Shown in pieces: positions 44,790-53,224 of a DNA stretch of 64,000 nt. The notes beneath the pieces are model-generated. The model ran no database searches and was not told the DNA's origin. It saw only the letters and a list, made by a program, of their open reading frames with translations. This DNA comes from Sphingomonas naphthae. GTDB lineage: Bacteria; Pseudomonadota; Alphaproteobacteria; Sphingomonadales; Sphingomonadaceae. Within the stretch, counting starts at the first letter, position 1. Each line of letters begins with the position of its first letter. Where the stretch lies: NCBI RefSeq assembly GCF_028607085.1, contig NZ_CP117411.1:2976001-3040000 (forward strand). Reading direction: 5' to 3'. Position numbers and translations under genes: made by a program.

Positions 44790-45953
44790 TCAGATCGCCT
44801 TTTCGTAGATCCGATACGTCTTGTTGATCTGGCAATCGATCGATTCCGCGATCGAATTCATCCCCTGATTGTCCTCAAGGATCCACCCGATCTCGCCGCG
44901 CGTCGCGCCATAGTCCGCCACCGAATCGCGGCGGATGAATTCGATCATCATGAAGGCCAATTGGCTCGCCATCCGGCTCGACTGGAGGCGCTTGACCACG
45001 CCCATCAGCGGCACGCGCATCGTGCGTACCTTCGGCCGGCCCGAAAAGCCGCCGTTCAGCCGCCACAACAGCTTCATGAAGCCGAACGGGAACAGCTCGC
45101 CGTTCAGATCGGCCTGCATCTCGTTGAGATCGGGCCAGGTCATCATGAAGGCGACGGGCTCGCCGTCATATTCGGCGATGCGGACCAGATCGTTGAAGAT
45201 GATCGGCTTCATCTTCTTGCCGGCGAAGGCGATCTCGGTGTCGGTGAAGGGCACGAAGCCCCAATTATCCGACCAGGCATCGTTGAGGATCGCGAGGATG
45301 ATCGCGGCTTCCTCGTTGAAGCGCTTCTTGTCCACCTTGCGCACGGTGATGCGGGCGTTCTTCTCGCCCGACGATATCACGCGCTGGATCAGCGGCGGGA
45401 AGGCGCGGGTTATGTCCAGTTCCCAGGTGTGGAGATCCTTCACCTTCGCATAGCCGGCGCGCTCGACCCACGCTTCGTAGCGGGCATCGTCATAGCCCAT
45501 CATCACCGTGGGGGGCGTGTCGTGCCCCTTGATGAGCAGGCCGGGCTCTTCCCAGATCGAGATGCTGACCGGGCCGATCGAGCGCTTCACGCCCTTCCCG
45601 CGCAGCCAGGCCTCCGCCTGCGCGATCAGCGCCTGCGCAACGGCCTCGTCCTCGGCATCGAGATAGCCCCAATTTCCGCTGTCCGCGCCGCCGCCCTTCT
45701 CGGGCGCCATCGGCGTCCACAGATGATCGATATGCGCCGAGATGCGCCCCACCACCTTGCCGCCGCGCTCGGCCAGAAACAGCTGCGCCGTGCCATGCTC
45801 GAACCAAGGGTTCTTGCCCGGCGTGATGAGGCCGAGCGCCTCGGCCTTCAGCGGCGGCACCCAGGCGGGATTGTCCGCATAGAGGCGGAACGGCAGATCG
45901 ACGAAGGCCTTGCGGTCGGCCTTGGTGGCGACCGGGCGGATGGTGACGGCCAT
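44790..45953 (-). CDS. GNAT-superfamily-like protein, conserved in sphingomonads
   Basis: A 387-residue protein with an N-terminal acyltransferase-like domain (about 1-130; VTIRPVATKADRKAFVDLPFRLYADNPAWVPPL, then LAERGGKVVGRISAHID) and a second domain (about 130-385) with TYRIYEKAI at the end. Similar proteins are often mis-annotated as dATP pyrophosphohydrolases. It lies eight bases after a fatty-acid-hydroxylase-like gene. An N-acyl transfer role is inferred from fold only. Confidence 0.72.
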   Translation of the reverse strand: MAVTIRPVATKADRKAFVDLPFRLYADNPAWVPPLKAEALGLITPGKNPWFEHGTAQLFLAERGGKVVGRISAHIDHLWTPMAPEKGGGADSGNWGYLDAEDEAVAQALIAQAEAWLRGKGVKRSIGPVSISIWEEPGLLIKGHDTPPTVMMGYDDARYEAWVERAGYAKVKDLHTWELDITRAFPPLIQRVISSGEKNARITVRKVDKKRFNEEAAIILAILNDAWSDNWGFVPFTDTEIAFAGKKMKPIIFNDLVRIAEYDGEPVAFMMTWPDLNEMQADLNGELFPFGFMKLLWRLNGGFSGRPKVRTMRVPLMGVVKRLQSSRMASQLAFMMIEFIRRDSVADYGATRGEIGWILEDNQGMNSIAESIDCQINKTYRIYEKAI

Positions 45954-45961
45954 GGCGCGGT

Positions 45962-46726
45962 TTACGAGTGGATGCGGGTCGAGGGGTGGCCCGTGGCGAC
46001 GCCGCCCGACAGTTCGGAGACCCTGGGATAGACCTCGGCCACCTCGGGCGTGTAGCCCAGGTTGAACACCGTCGGGCTCTTCCTGCGATCCGAAACCTTG
46101 CCGTAGAAGGTGCCGAACAGGCGATCCCACAGGAAGTTGGTGATCCCGAAATTGCCGGTCTCGTCGTGGAAATGGTGCGCCATGTGGCGGGTCTTCATCG
46201 CCAGCAGCCACTTGTTCTTCGGCTTGTACGACAGGTGCTGGATGCAGTGGCAGAATTCGTTGACGCAGGTGGTGACGAGCCCCGTCGCGAAGGCCGCCGC
46301 CGCGCCGCCGATGCCGCCGATCAGCCAGCCGACCGGGATCGTCGCGATCGCCACCGTGGGCACCACGTTGGAAGGCGAGCCGAACAGCACCTCCAGATGG
46401 TTCGGATCCTGATGGTGATCGTAATGGATGCGCTTCCACGTCGAGGCAAGCCAGCTCACTTTGTACATCCACTGCGAGTGCAGGACGAAGCGGTGGAGGA
46501 CGTACCACACGACCGGGAACAGCAGGATCGCCGCCGCTACCGAGGCGAGCGTCTGCACCAGCGGCGCCGGGTTCGCGACCCACACGCCCACGCCGACAGC
46601 CGCCAGCCCCAGATAGAGAAGGATCGCCGGATATTGCAGATAGGCGACCACGAGTTCCTTCAGCGTCATCCGATCGAGGTGATGGCGGCGCTTCCAGAAG
46701 GAGGGGCGGGCGGTGGCAGTGGTCAC
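45962..46726 (-). CDS. Sterol desaturase/fatty acid hydroxylase superfamily protein
   Basis: A 254-residue membrane di-iron oxygenase-like protein. Several hydrophobic helices (about 25-90 and 120-160) surround the eight-histidine pattern: HRFVLH, HYDHH, HCIQH and HMAHHFH, as in this superfamily. The GTG at 46726 follows GAGGATC; an ATG at 46804 is an alternative. Enzymes of this type hydroxylate lipid acyl or sterol carbons. The neighbouring GNAT, flippase and LptFG genes point to a lipid of the envelope as substrate. Confidence 0.85.
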   Translation of the reverse strand: MTTATARPSFWKRRHHLDRMTLKELVVAYLQYPAILLYLGLAAVGVGVWVANPAPLVQTLASVAAAILLFPVVWYVLHRFVLHSQWMYKVSWLASTWKRIHYDHHQDPNHLEVLFGSPSNVVPTVAIATIPVGWLIGGIGGAAAAFATGLVTTCVNEFCHCIQHLSYKPKNKWLLAMKTRHMAHHFHDETGNFGITNFLWDRLFGTFYGKVSDRRKSPTVFNLGYTPEVAEVYPRVSELSGGVATGHPSTRIHS

Positions 46727-46825
46727 GGGCGATCCTCGAAGCTCTGACGGGGCCGGCGCATACGCGCAGCCGGCCGAATATGGCATCGGCCCCTGAACCT
46801 GCAATGAGGCACTTTTCGGGCGGGA

Positions 46826-48364
46826 TCAAAGCCGAAGCGTGCGCGCCGCCTTGCCGAAGGCCAGTTTGTCGGATGGGGCGAGGCCGAAGCGCGCCGCGAC
46901 CCACAGGAGCGGCGGCCAGGCGGCAAACAGGATCAGCCCCTCCAGCCACAAGGGCAGGCTCCGCAGCGCCAGCCACAGCAGCGGGAAGACCGCGCATACC
47001 GCAAGGGTGACGATCAGGGTCCGCAGGAACGGTGGCTGGAAGCCGTGCAGCTTTTCATGCCGCACCAGCTGCGCGACGGCGAAGGCCGCCACCGTCACCT
47101 GCCCCACCGCCACCGCCACGGCGATACCGATCACGCCGAGCGTGGGTGCTGCTATGAACAGCGCCAGCGCCGCCGTCGCCACGCCGAGCGCAGTGTTGGT
47201 GACCTGCTGGAAGCGGCCGGCGATCACCTGCTGGATCGCCCCCGCCGGCCCCAACGCCGCCTCGGCCGCGCGGGCGGCGGTGAGGATGGCCAGGATCGGC
47301 CAGGCCGCCTCGCTGCCATGGGCGAAGGTGGCGAGCAGCGCCGGCCCGATCGCGATCAGCGCGGCGGCGGTGGGCGCCGCCACCGCCAGCGAGACGCGCA
47401 CCGCGAAGCCGTAGAGCGATTCGATCGTCCCCCGCTCGCCGCGCGCCGCCGCCGAGGCGACGGGGGCGAGGACGTAGTTGAAGGTCTGCCGCACGATCTG
47501 GACGATCGAGGCGACCTTGCGGGCGATGGCGTAGAGGCCCGAGGCCGCCGCGCCCGCCGCGCCGGGCGCGAGGAAATTGGCCAGCACGGTCGGCAGATCG
47601 GTGAACATCCGGGCGAGGATGTTGGCGGGCAGCACCGACGTGCCCGACCAGAAGAGGTTGGCCATCATCGCTTTGTCGCACCGCGTGCCCAGCACCTCGG
47701 CCAGCGGGACATAGCGGTTGAGCAGGCGCAACGAGAGGGCGGCGGTGATGGCGAGGCTGCACAGATGGGCCGAGAGCAGGCCGAGCGTCGTCAGCCCCAG
47801 CCCCGCGAAAATCCCCGCCATGATGAGCCGGGCGACCTGTTCCCACAGGATGCGCAGCCGGATTTCGGGGCCGAAGGCGTGCGCCGCGCGCAGCGCCGAC
47901 GTCGCCACCTCGATCGTCGCCCACAAGGGCAAGGCCCAGGCGAACAGGCGGATCGCGGTGACGAGACGCGGCAGATCGGCGGCGGCGACGTTCAGGATCG
48001 GCGCGATCAGCGGCGCGGCGAGGCTGACGATTCCGGCGACCAGGATGTTCGGCCCCACCCCCAGCAGCAGCGCGCCGCGCACCGCCGCCGCGCGCTGCTG
48101 GCTCGTCTCCGCCTGCGGCAGCACCCGTTGCAAGGCGCTGGTCTGGCCGAGATCGAAGATATTCTCGGCGAGGTTCACCAGGCTCCACAGCACCATGTAG
48201 AGCCCGTAGGTGGGCAAGCCGAACAGCCAGGTGTAGGCCGGCTGCGCGATCACCTCGATCACCGCGCCCAGCCGCGCCGCCGCGACCGAGCCGACGCCCT
48301 TGGCGGCCTTGCGCCGGGCGGCGTGCGACTCGTCTATCGGCGAAGCGACCGGCGCGTCGCTCAT
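46826..48364 (-). CDS. Polysaccharide/lipid flippase, MATE-MVF (PST) family
   Basis: A 512-residue polytopic membrane protein with about 12-14 hydrophobic segments in the pattern of Wzx-type lipopolysaccharide/O-antigen flippases. It has LFWSGTSVLPANILARMFTDLP in the middle and a paired helix region near residues 340-440. It overlaps the LptG gene stop by ATGA, so it is translated with LptF/LptG. The cargo is not deducible; the LptFG link suggests a lipid or lipid-linked glycan destined for the outer membrane. Confidence 0.85.
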   Translation of the reverse strand: MSDAPVASPIDESHAARRKAAKGVGSVAAARLGAVIEVIAQPAYTWLFGLPTYGLYMVLWSLVNLAENIFDLGQTSALQRVLPQAETSQQRAAAVRGALLLGVGPNILVAGIVSLAAPLIAPILNVAAADLPRLVTAIRLFAWALPLWATIEVATSALRAAHAFGPEIRLRILWEQVARLIMAGIFAGLGLTTLGLLSAHLCSLAITAALSLRLLNRYVPLAEVLGTRCDKAMMANLFWSGTSVLPANILARMFTDLPTVLANFLAPGAAGAAASGLYAIARKVASIVQIVRQTFNYVLAPVASAAARGERGTIESLYGFAVRVSLAVAAPTAAALIAIGPALLATFAHGSEAAWPILAILTAARAAEAALGPAGAIQQVIAGRFQQVTNTALGVATAALALFIAAPTLGVIGIAVAVAVGQVTVAAFAVAQLVRHEKLHGFQPPFLRTLIVTLAVCAVFPLLWLALRSLPLWLEGLILFAAWPPLLWVAARFGLAPSDKLAFGKAARTLRL

Positions 48365-49455
48365 TCCTCGGTGCGGATGAGGACCGTCTCGCCGATCAGC
48401 AGGAACAGGACGAACGGCGCCCAGGCGGCGAGGATCGGCGGATAGGCGCCGAGATTGCCCATCGCGAGGCCGAAATTATCGGCCACGAAGTAAGCGAAGC
48501 CCAGCCCCATGCCGATCACCGCGCGGATGAAGAGCTTGCCCGACCGCGCCAGACCGAAGCCCGCGACCCCCGCCAGCAGCGGCATCAGGATCGACGACAT
48601 CGGCCCCGAAATCTTGTGCCACAGCACGGTCTCGAGGCTGGCGGTGGGCCGGCCGGCGGCCTTCAGATCGGCGATGGCGGTCGCCAGTGCCCCGAAGGAG
48701 CGGCTGTCGCCGTCGACGCTCGACAGAGTGAAGCGATCGGCCGTGATATCCTTGCCGACGATCATGTCGGGCAAGCGGCGCATCACGCCCTGCGTCACGT
48801 CGAACTCGTTGGCGCCGCGCAACTGCCAGCCGCCCGGCACCTGCACCGCGCTGTCCGAATGGACGATCTTGGTGAGGCTCGGCCCGTTGCGGTCGTAATA
48901 GGTGATGCCTTGCAGCTTGGTGGCGGCGCCCCGGCCGATCGCCTGATCGACGTGGATCAGATCGTCGTTGATGCGCACCCACACGTCCACCGCCGCATCG
49001 CGCGAGGGCGGCACGGGGCCGTATTTCACCTGCTGCCATGCCGTCAGCGTGGCGGTGGCGCGGGTGACGATGCGATCGTTGAACCCGAAGGACAGCGCGG
49101 CGATGACGACGCTGGCCAGCACCAGCGGCGCGAGGATCTGGTGGGCCGAGACGCCCGCCGCCTTCATCGCGATCACTTCGCTGTTCTGGTTGAGCGTGGC
49201 GAGCGTGATGAGCGTGCCGAGCAACACCGCGAAGGGCAGGAACCGCGCCACCAACTGCGGCGCGCGCAGCGACACATAATACCACAGCTGCGCGTCGCCA
49301 TTGCCCGGATAGGCGAGGACGTCACCCGATTCGCCGAGCAGGTCGAGCGTCATCAGGATCAGCACGAGGCCCGCCAGCACCGACAGCGAGCGCACCACGA
49401 ACAGCCGCGACATGTAGAGGCTGATCGTGCGCGAGGCGAAGAATTTCAGGTTCAT
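48361..49455 (-). CDS. lptG: LPS export system permease LptG
   Basis: A 364-residue YjgP/YjgQ family membrane protein, one of the two permease subunits of the LptB2FGC complex that extracts LPS (or, in sphingomonads, glycosphingolipid-type lipids) from the inner membrane. N-terminal helices (RLFVVRSLSVLAGLVLILMTLD), a periplasmic jellyroll (about 130-270) and C-terminal helices are seen. It begins in ATGA overlap with lptF. Confidence 0.88.
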   Translation of the reverse strand: MNLKFFASRTISLYMSRLFVVRSLSVLAGLVLILMTLDLLGESGDVLAYPGNGDAQLWYYVSLRAPQLVARFLPFAVLLGTLITLATLNQNSEVIAMKAAGVSAHQILAPLVLASVVIAALSFGFNDRIVTRATATLTAWQQVKYGPVPPSRDAAVDVWVRINDDLIHVDQAIGRGAATKLQGITYYDRNGPSLTKIVHSDSAVQVPGGWQLRGANEFDVTQGVMRRLPDMIVGKDITADRFTLSSVDGDSRSFGALATAIADLKAAGRPTASLETVLWHKISGPMSSILMPLLAGVAGFGLARSGKLFIRAVIGMGLGFAYFVADNFGLAMGNLGAYPPILAAWAPFVLFLLIGETVLIRTEE

Positions 49456-50660
49456 GCGGGCACCGCCGCCGCCTTGCGGTTGCGGCGTTTGAGCCAGCGG
49501 CCGACCATCTTGCCCAGCTTGTCGAACTGCCGCTCCAGCGCGCCGATCGGCTGGCCGCCCGGCACCTGCGTCAAGGTACGGTACATCCACCAGACGAGGC
49601 CGGAGAAGAGGAAGAAGGGCACCCACAGAGCGATTATCGGCTCCACCTTGCCCAGCGCCCCCAGCGCCGAGGCATATTCGTTCACCTTGTGATAGGCGAC
49701 GATCATCACGATCGACAGGAACACGCCCAGCGCCGAGGTCGATCGCTTGGGCGGCACCGCCAGCGCCACCGCCAGCAGCGGCAACAGCAGCATCATCGCC
49801 ACCTCGACCATGCGGAAATGGAATTCGGCGCGGCTTTCGTTGCGCAATTTCTGCTCGGGCGCCTTGTGCCCCAGCACCGCCAGCTCGGGGATGGTCAGCT
49901 CGCCGTCCCGCCCGCCGCGCTGGCGGAAGCTCTCCATGCGCGGCAGATCGATCGGCAGATCGTGGCTCTGGAAGTTCAGCACGCGCGGCGTGACGAAGCC
50001 CGGCGCGTTGTGGACCAGCACGCCGTTGGTCAGCCGCAGGATGATCGTATTGGGGTCGTCGGTCGCCATGAACTGGCCGCCCGCCGCCGTCACCGCCAGC
50101 GTCTTGCCGTCCTCGCTCTCAGCCCGCACGAAGATGCCGGTCAGCTTGCGCCCGCTCTCGCGGCTCTCCTCCACCCGGAGCGTCATCCGCCGGCCGAGCT
50201 TGGTGAACTCGCCCACCTTGATCGACGCGCCCAGCGCGCCCGACCGCAGCTCGTAGCGCAGCCCCTCATAGGCGTAGCGCGCATAAGGCTGGACGAAGCC
50301 GACGATGGCGAGGTTGAGCCCCGCCAGCGCGATCGCGAAGACATAGGGCGTGCGTAGCAGGCGGCGATAGCTGAAGCCGCAGGCCAGCAGCACGTCCAGC
50401 TCGGACGAGGTCGCCAGCCGCCGGAACGCCAGCAATATGCCCAGCATCAGCCCGATCGGGATGCCGAGCGACATATATTCGGGGATCATGTTGGCCAGCA
50501 TCCGCCACACGACGCTGACCGGCCCGCCCTCCGACGCGACGAAGTCGAACAGGCGGAGCATCTTGTCGAGCAGGAACAGCATCGTCGCGATCACCAGCGT
50601 GGCGATCAGCGGAACGGTGATGAGCCGGGCCAGGTAACGATCGATCAGCGCGGTTTTCAA
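49452..50660 (-). CDS. lptF: LPS export system permease LptF
   Basis: A 402-residue YjgP/YjgQ family permease, partner of LptG. Characteristic N-terminal sequence IDRYLARLITVPL and LLDKMLRLFDF are present, then the periplasmic jellyroll and C-terminal helices. The start is TTG at 50660; no ATG fits before the first helix. It heads the lptF-lptG-flippase run and is divergent from the DUF2141/lipid kinase operon across 126 bp. Confidence 0.9.
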   Translation of the reverse strand: MKTALIDRYLARLITVPLIATLVIATMLFLLDKMLRLFDFVASEGGPVSVVWRMLANMIPEYMSLGIPIGLMLGILLAFRRLATSSELDVLLACGFSYRRLLRTPYVFAIALAGLNLAIVGFVQPYARYAYEGLRYELRSGALGASIKVGEFTKLGRRMTLRVEESRESGRKLTGIFVRAESEDGKTLAVTAAGGQFMATDDPNTIILRLTNGVLVHNAPGFVTPRVLNFQSHDLPIDLPRMESFRQRGGRDGELTIPELAVLGHKAPEQKLRNESRAEFHFRMVEVAMMLLLPLLAVALAVPPKRSTSALGVFLSIVMIVAYHKVNEYASALGALGKVEPIIALWVPFFLFSGLVWWMYRTLTQVPGGQPIGALERQFDKLGKMVGRWLKRRNRKAAAVPA

Positions 50661-50786
50661 AATGATGTCGCCCCGTCACCATGTTCTGGCCGCAATCGCA
50701 CGCCACTTGTCCACTGCGAAGGGGGCCGTTTCCGCCCAACCCAGGTCGCTTGGGTGGGCGCTATAGCTTCCAGGAGTCTGTCGGTC

Positions 50787-51317
50787 ATGTTGAAACTGCG
50801 TATTGCCGCCCTTGCCGCCGCCCTCGTATCGACGGGGTCGATCGGTGCTGGGTCCAGCAAGGCGGCGGTGCTCGGCCCTGAGGCGCAGGTCTGCAACGAG
50901 GCGCACCGCCCGGCGATGCTGGTCAAGGTCACCGGCCTGAAGGCACGCACCGGCGTGATTCGCGTCCAGTCCTACGGTGGCGATCCGGCCAATTTCTTCG
51001 ACAAGGGCAGCTACCTCAAGCGCATCGAGGTCCGCGCGCCGGCCTCGGGCACGATCGAGGTGTGCGTGCCGGTCGAGCGCGAGGGCGTCTACGCCGTCTC
51101 GGTGCGGCACGACGTCAACGGATCGGGCAAGAGCGACATGTCCGATGGTGGCGGCATGTCCGGCAACCCCGATCTCTCGATGTGGGACGTGATGTTCAAG
51201 CGCAAGCCCGATCCCGCCCGCGTGTCGGTGCGGGTCCGCGACGGCATCGCCGTCGTGCCGGTCACCCTGCGCTACCTCCAGGGCGGCAGTTTCAAGCCCG
51301 TCAAACGTGAAGGCTGA
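50787..51317 (+). CDS. DUF2141 domain-containing secreted protein
   Basis: A 176-residue protein with a signal peptide (about 1-25) and a beta-sandwich DUF2141 domain (about 40-170): LLVKVTGLKARTGVIRVQSYGG-like opening and YAVSVRHDVNGSGKSDM, with GGGMSGNP near the end. It begins at ATG 50787 behind AGGAG. It is first in a three-gene run with the lipid kinase and the Tam41-like gene. Function unknown. Confidence 0.85.
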   Translation: MLKLRIAALAAALVSTGSIGAGSSKAAVLGPEAQVCNEAHRPAMLVKVTGLKARTGVIRVQSYGGDPANFFDKGSYLKRIEVRAPASGTIEVCVPVEREGVYAVSVRHDVNGSGKSDMSDGGGMSGNPDLSMWDVMFKRKPDPARVSVRVRDGIAVVPVTLRYLQGGSFKPVKREG

Positions 51318-51323
51318 TTCTTA

Positions 51324-52301
51324 GTGGCGCTCGTGGCCCTCCTGTCGAACCCTCGCTCCACGGGCAATCGCTCGCTGCTGCCGCGCATCCGCAGCTTCTG
51401 CGCCGCGAACGCCGACATCTTCCATTACGAGGTGGAGACGATCGAGCAGATCGGCCCCGCGCTCAAGACGATCGCCCGCGTGGCGCCGCGCATCCTCGTC
51501 ATCAACGGTGGCGACGGCACGGTGCAGGCGACGCTGACCGAGCTTCACCACGGCGGCCATTTCGGCAATTCGCCGCCGCTCGTCGCGGTGCTGCCCAACG
51601 GCAAGACCAATCTGATCGCGCTCGACCTGGGCGCCACCGGCGATCCGATCGAGGCGCTGGAGCGGGTGATGGAGATCGCGCGCGGCGGGATCGAGGGCGA
51701 TCATCGCGTCGAGCGCGAACTCATCAGCCTTTCGGACGGCGAGCCCGGCGGGCGGCCGGTGCTGGGCATGTTCCTCGGCGGCGCGGGTCTGGCCGATTCG
51801 ATGCTCTACTGCCGCCACAAGATTTATCCGCTGGGGCTGCCCAACGGCTTGAGCCATGTGCTGACGGCCTTCGCGGTGCTGCTGTCGCTGGTCCTCGGCC
51901 TGCGCTTCGCCTTCCTGCCGCCGCGTCCGTCGCCGGTGAAGGTGTCGCTGATCCGCCAGGGCGAGATCGCCGGCCGCTTCTCGCTGCTGATCGTCACCAC
52001 GCTGCAACGGATGCTGCTGGGCTCGACCACGTCGGGCGGCCATTCGCGGCTGGGCGCGCTGCAACTGATGCTGGTCGATCAGAGCCCGATGGCGCTGCTG
52101 CGGGCCTTGTTCGCCGGCTTCTCGGGCAGCCTCGGCCGCCAGTCGATGGTGGGCGTGCATGTCGAGCGCGGCGACGAGATCCGCATCGAGGGCGAACGCT
52201 CCAGCGTGATCCTCGATGGCGAGATCTTTCAGGCGAAGGCGGGCCGGCCGATCGTGCTGACCCACACCGCGCCGCTGCCCTTCCTCCGCCTCGCGGCTTG
52301 A
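51324..52301 (+). CDS. Lipid kinase of the DAGK_cat/LCB5 family
   Basis: A 325-residue soluble lipid kinase. It has the start-proximal NPRSTGNRSLLP (9-20), the ATP-binding GGDGTVQATLTEL (62-74) and VLPNGKTNLIALDLG (89-103) in place of the usual GTGND version. C-terminal residues complete the DAGK fold. It phosphorylates a lipid hydroxyl, diacylglycerol or a ceramide-like lipid. The start is GTG at 51324. It overlaps the following Tam41-like gene by four bases (TTGA). Confidence 0.86.
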   Translation: MALVALLSNPRSTGNRSLLPRIRSFCAANADIFHYEVETIEQIGPALKTIARVAPRILVINGGDGTVQATLTELHHGGHFGNSPPLVAVLPNGKTNLIALDLGATGDPIEALERVMEIARGGIEGDHRVERELISLSDGEPGGRPVLGMFLGGAGLADSMLYCRHKIYPLGLPNGLSHVLTAFAVLLSLVLGLRFAFLPPRPSPVKVSLIRQGEIAGRFSLLIVTTLQRMLLGSTTSGGHSRLGALQLMLVDQSPMALLRALFAGFSGSLGRQSMVGVHVERGDEIRIEGERSSVILDGEIFQAKAGRPIVLTHTAPLPFLRLAA

Positions 52302-53221
52302 CCGGGGCGCTCGAAGGGCTGGTCGCGGCGGAACTCGCCCGGCCGGTCGACCCCCGCATCACCGCCATGGCCGCCGCCATCGCCGCCCGCCATCCGGGCG
52401 CCGAGGCGGTGCTGTTCTACGGATCGTGCCTGCGCGCGGGCGACCTCGACGGGCTGATGCTCGATTTCTACCTGATCGTCTCGGATTACGGCCGCGCCTT
52501 CGACCGACGCTGGCTGGCCACCGCCAACCGCCTGATCCCGCCCAACGTCTTCCCGTTCGAGCATGACGGGCTGGCGGCCAAATATGCGGTGCTGAGCGCG
52601 GCCGACTTCGCCCGCCTCGCCTCGCCCGCCACCCGCAACGTCTCGGTATGGGCGCGCTTCGCCCAGCCCTCGCGGCTGGTGTGGCAAGCCGACGAGGCCG
52701 CCGCCGATCGCGCCGTGGCGACGGTCGCGTGCGCCGCCCCCACCCTGCTCGCCGCCGCCCGGCCGATGGTCGCCGACCGGATCGATGCGCTCGACCTGTG
52801 GCGCGAGGCCTTCGCCCTCACCTACGCCGCCGAACTGCGCGCCGAACGCAGCAACCGCGCCGGCTCCGTCGTCGACGCCGAACCCGACCGCTACCGCACC
52901 TTCACCGCCCCCGCGCTGGAGGCGGCGGGGCTGGCGGCGGAGGTGGGCGAAATCGTGACGTTCGCGAAATCCGCCACCCCCGCCGACCGCGCCGCCGGCA
53001 CCCGCGCCTGGGCCCGCCGCCGCCGCGAGGGCAAGGCGCTCACCCTCCTCCGCCTGGCCAAGGCCAGCGCCACTTTCGCCGGCGGGATCGACTACCTCGC
53101 CTGGAAGATCAACCGCCACGCCGGCACCACGATCGCCATCACACCCTGGATGCGCCGCTGGCCGATCGCCGGCGCCGCGACCCTGCTGCCGAAGCTGCTG
53201 CGCGGGAAAGCGGTGAAGTAA
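52298..53221 (+). CDS. Tam41-like nucleotidyltransferase-fold protein
   Basis: A 307-residue protein not previously named by me from a strict match. The segment LFYGSCLRAGDLDGLMLDF (39-57) carries the NTase signature G-S plus later acids, followed by FPFEHDGLAAKYAVLS (85-100) and VSVWARFAQPSRLVW (115-129). Together these resemble Tam41, the mitochondrial CDP-diacylglycerol synthase (YGSG..MLDLIF..KYGVIS..W..LY.AGRL.KPV). It starts TTG, coupled to the lipid kinase. A CDP-lipid forming role is inferred. Confidence 0.65.
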   Translation: MTGALEGLVAAELARPVDPRITAMAAAIAARHPGAEAVLFYGSCLRAGDLDGLMLDFYLIVSDYGRAFDRRWLATANRLIPPNVFPFEHDGLAAKYAVLSAADFARLASPATRNVSVWARFAQPSRLVWQADEAAADRAVATVACAAPTLLAAARPMVADRIDALDLWREAFALTYAAELRAERSNRAGSVVDAEPDRYRTFTAPALEAAGLAAEVGEIVTFAKSATPADRAAGTRAWARRRREGKALTLLRLAKASATFAGGIDYLAWKINRHAGTTIAITPWMRRWPIAGAATLLPKLLRGKAVK

Positions 53222-53224
53222 GGC

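Noticed and set aside
45954-46997. N-terminal extension of the GNAT frame
   Set aside because: It crosses the hydroxylase gene in another frame; the protein clearly begins MAVTIRP at 45953.
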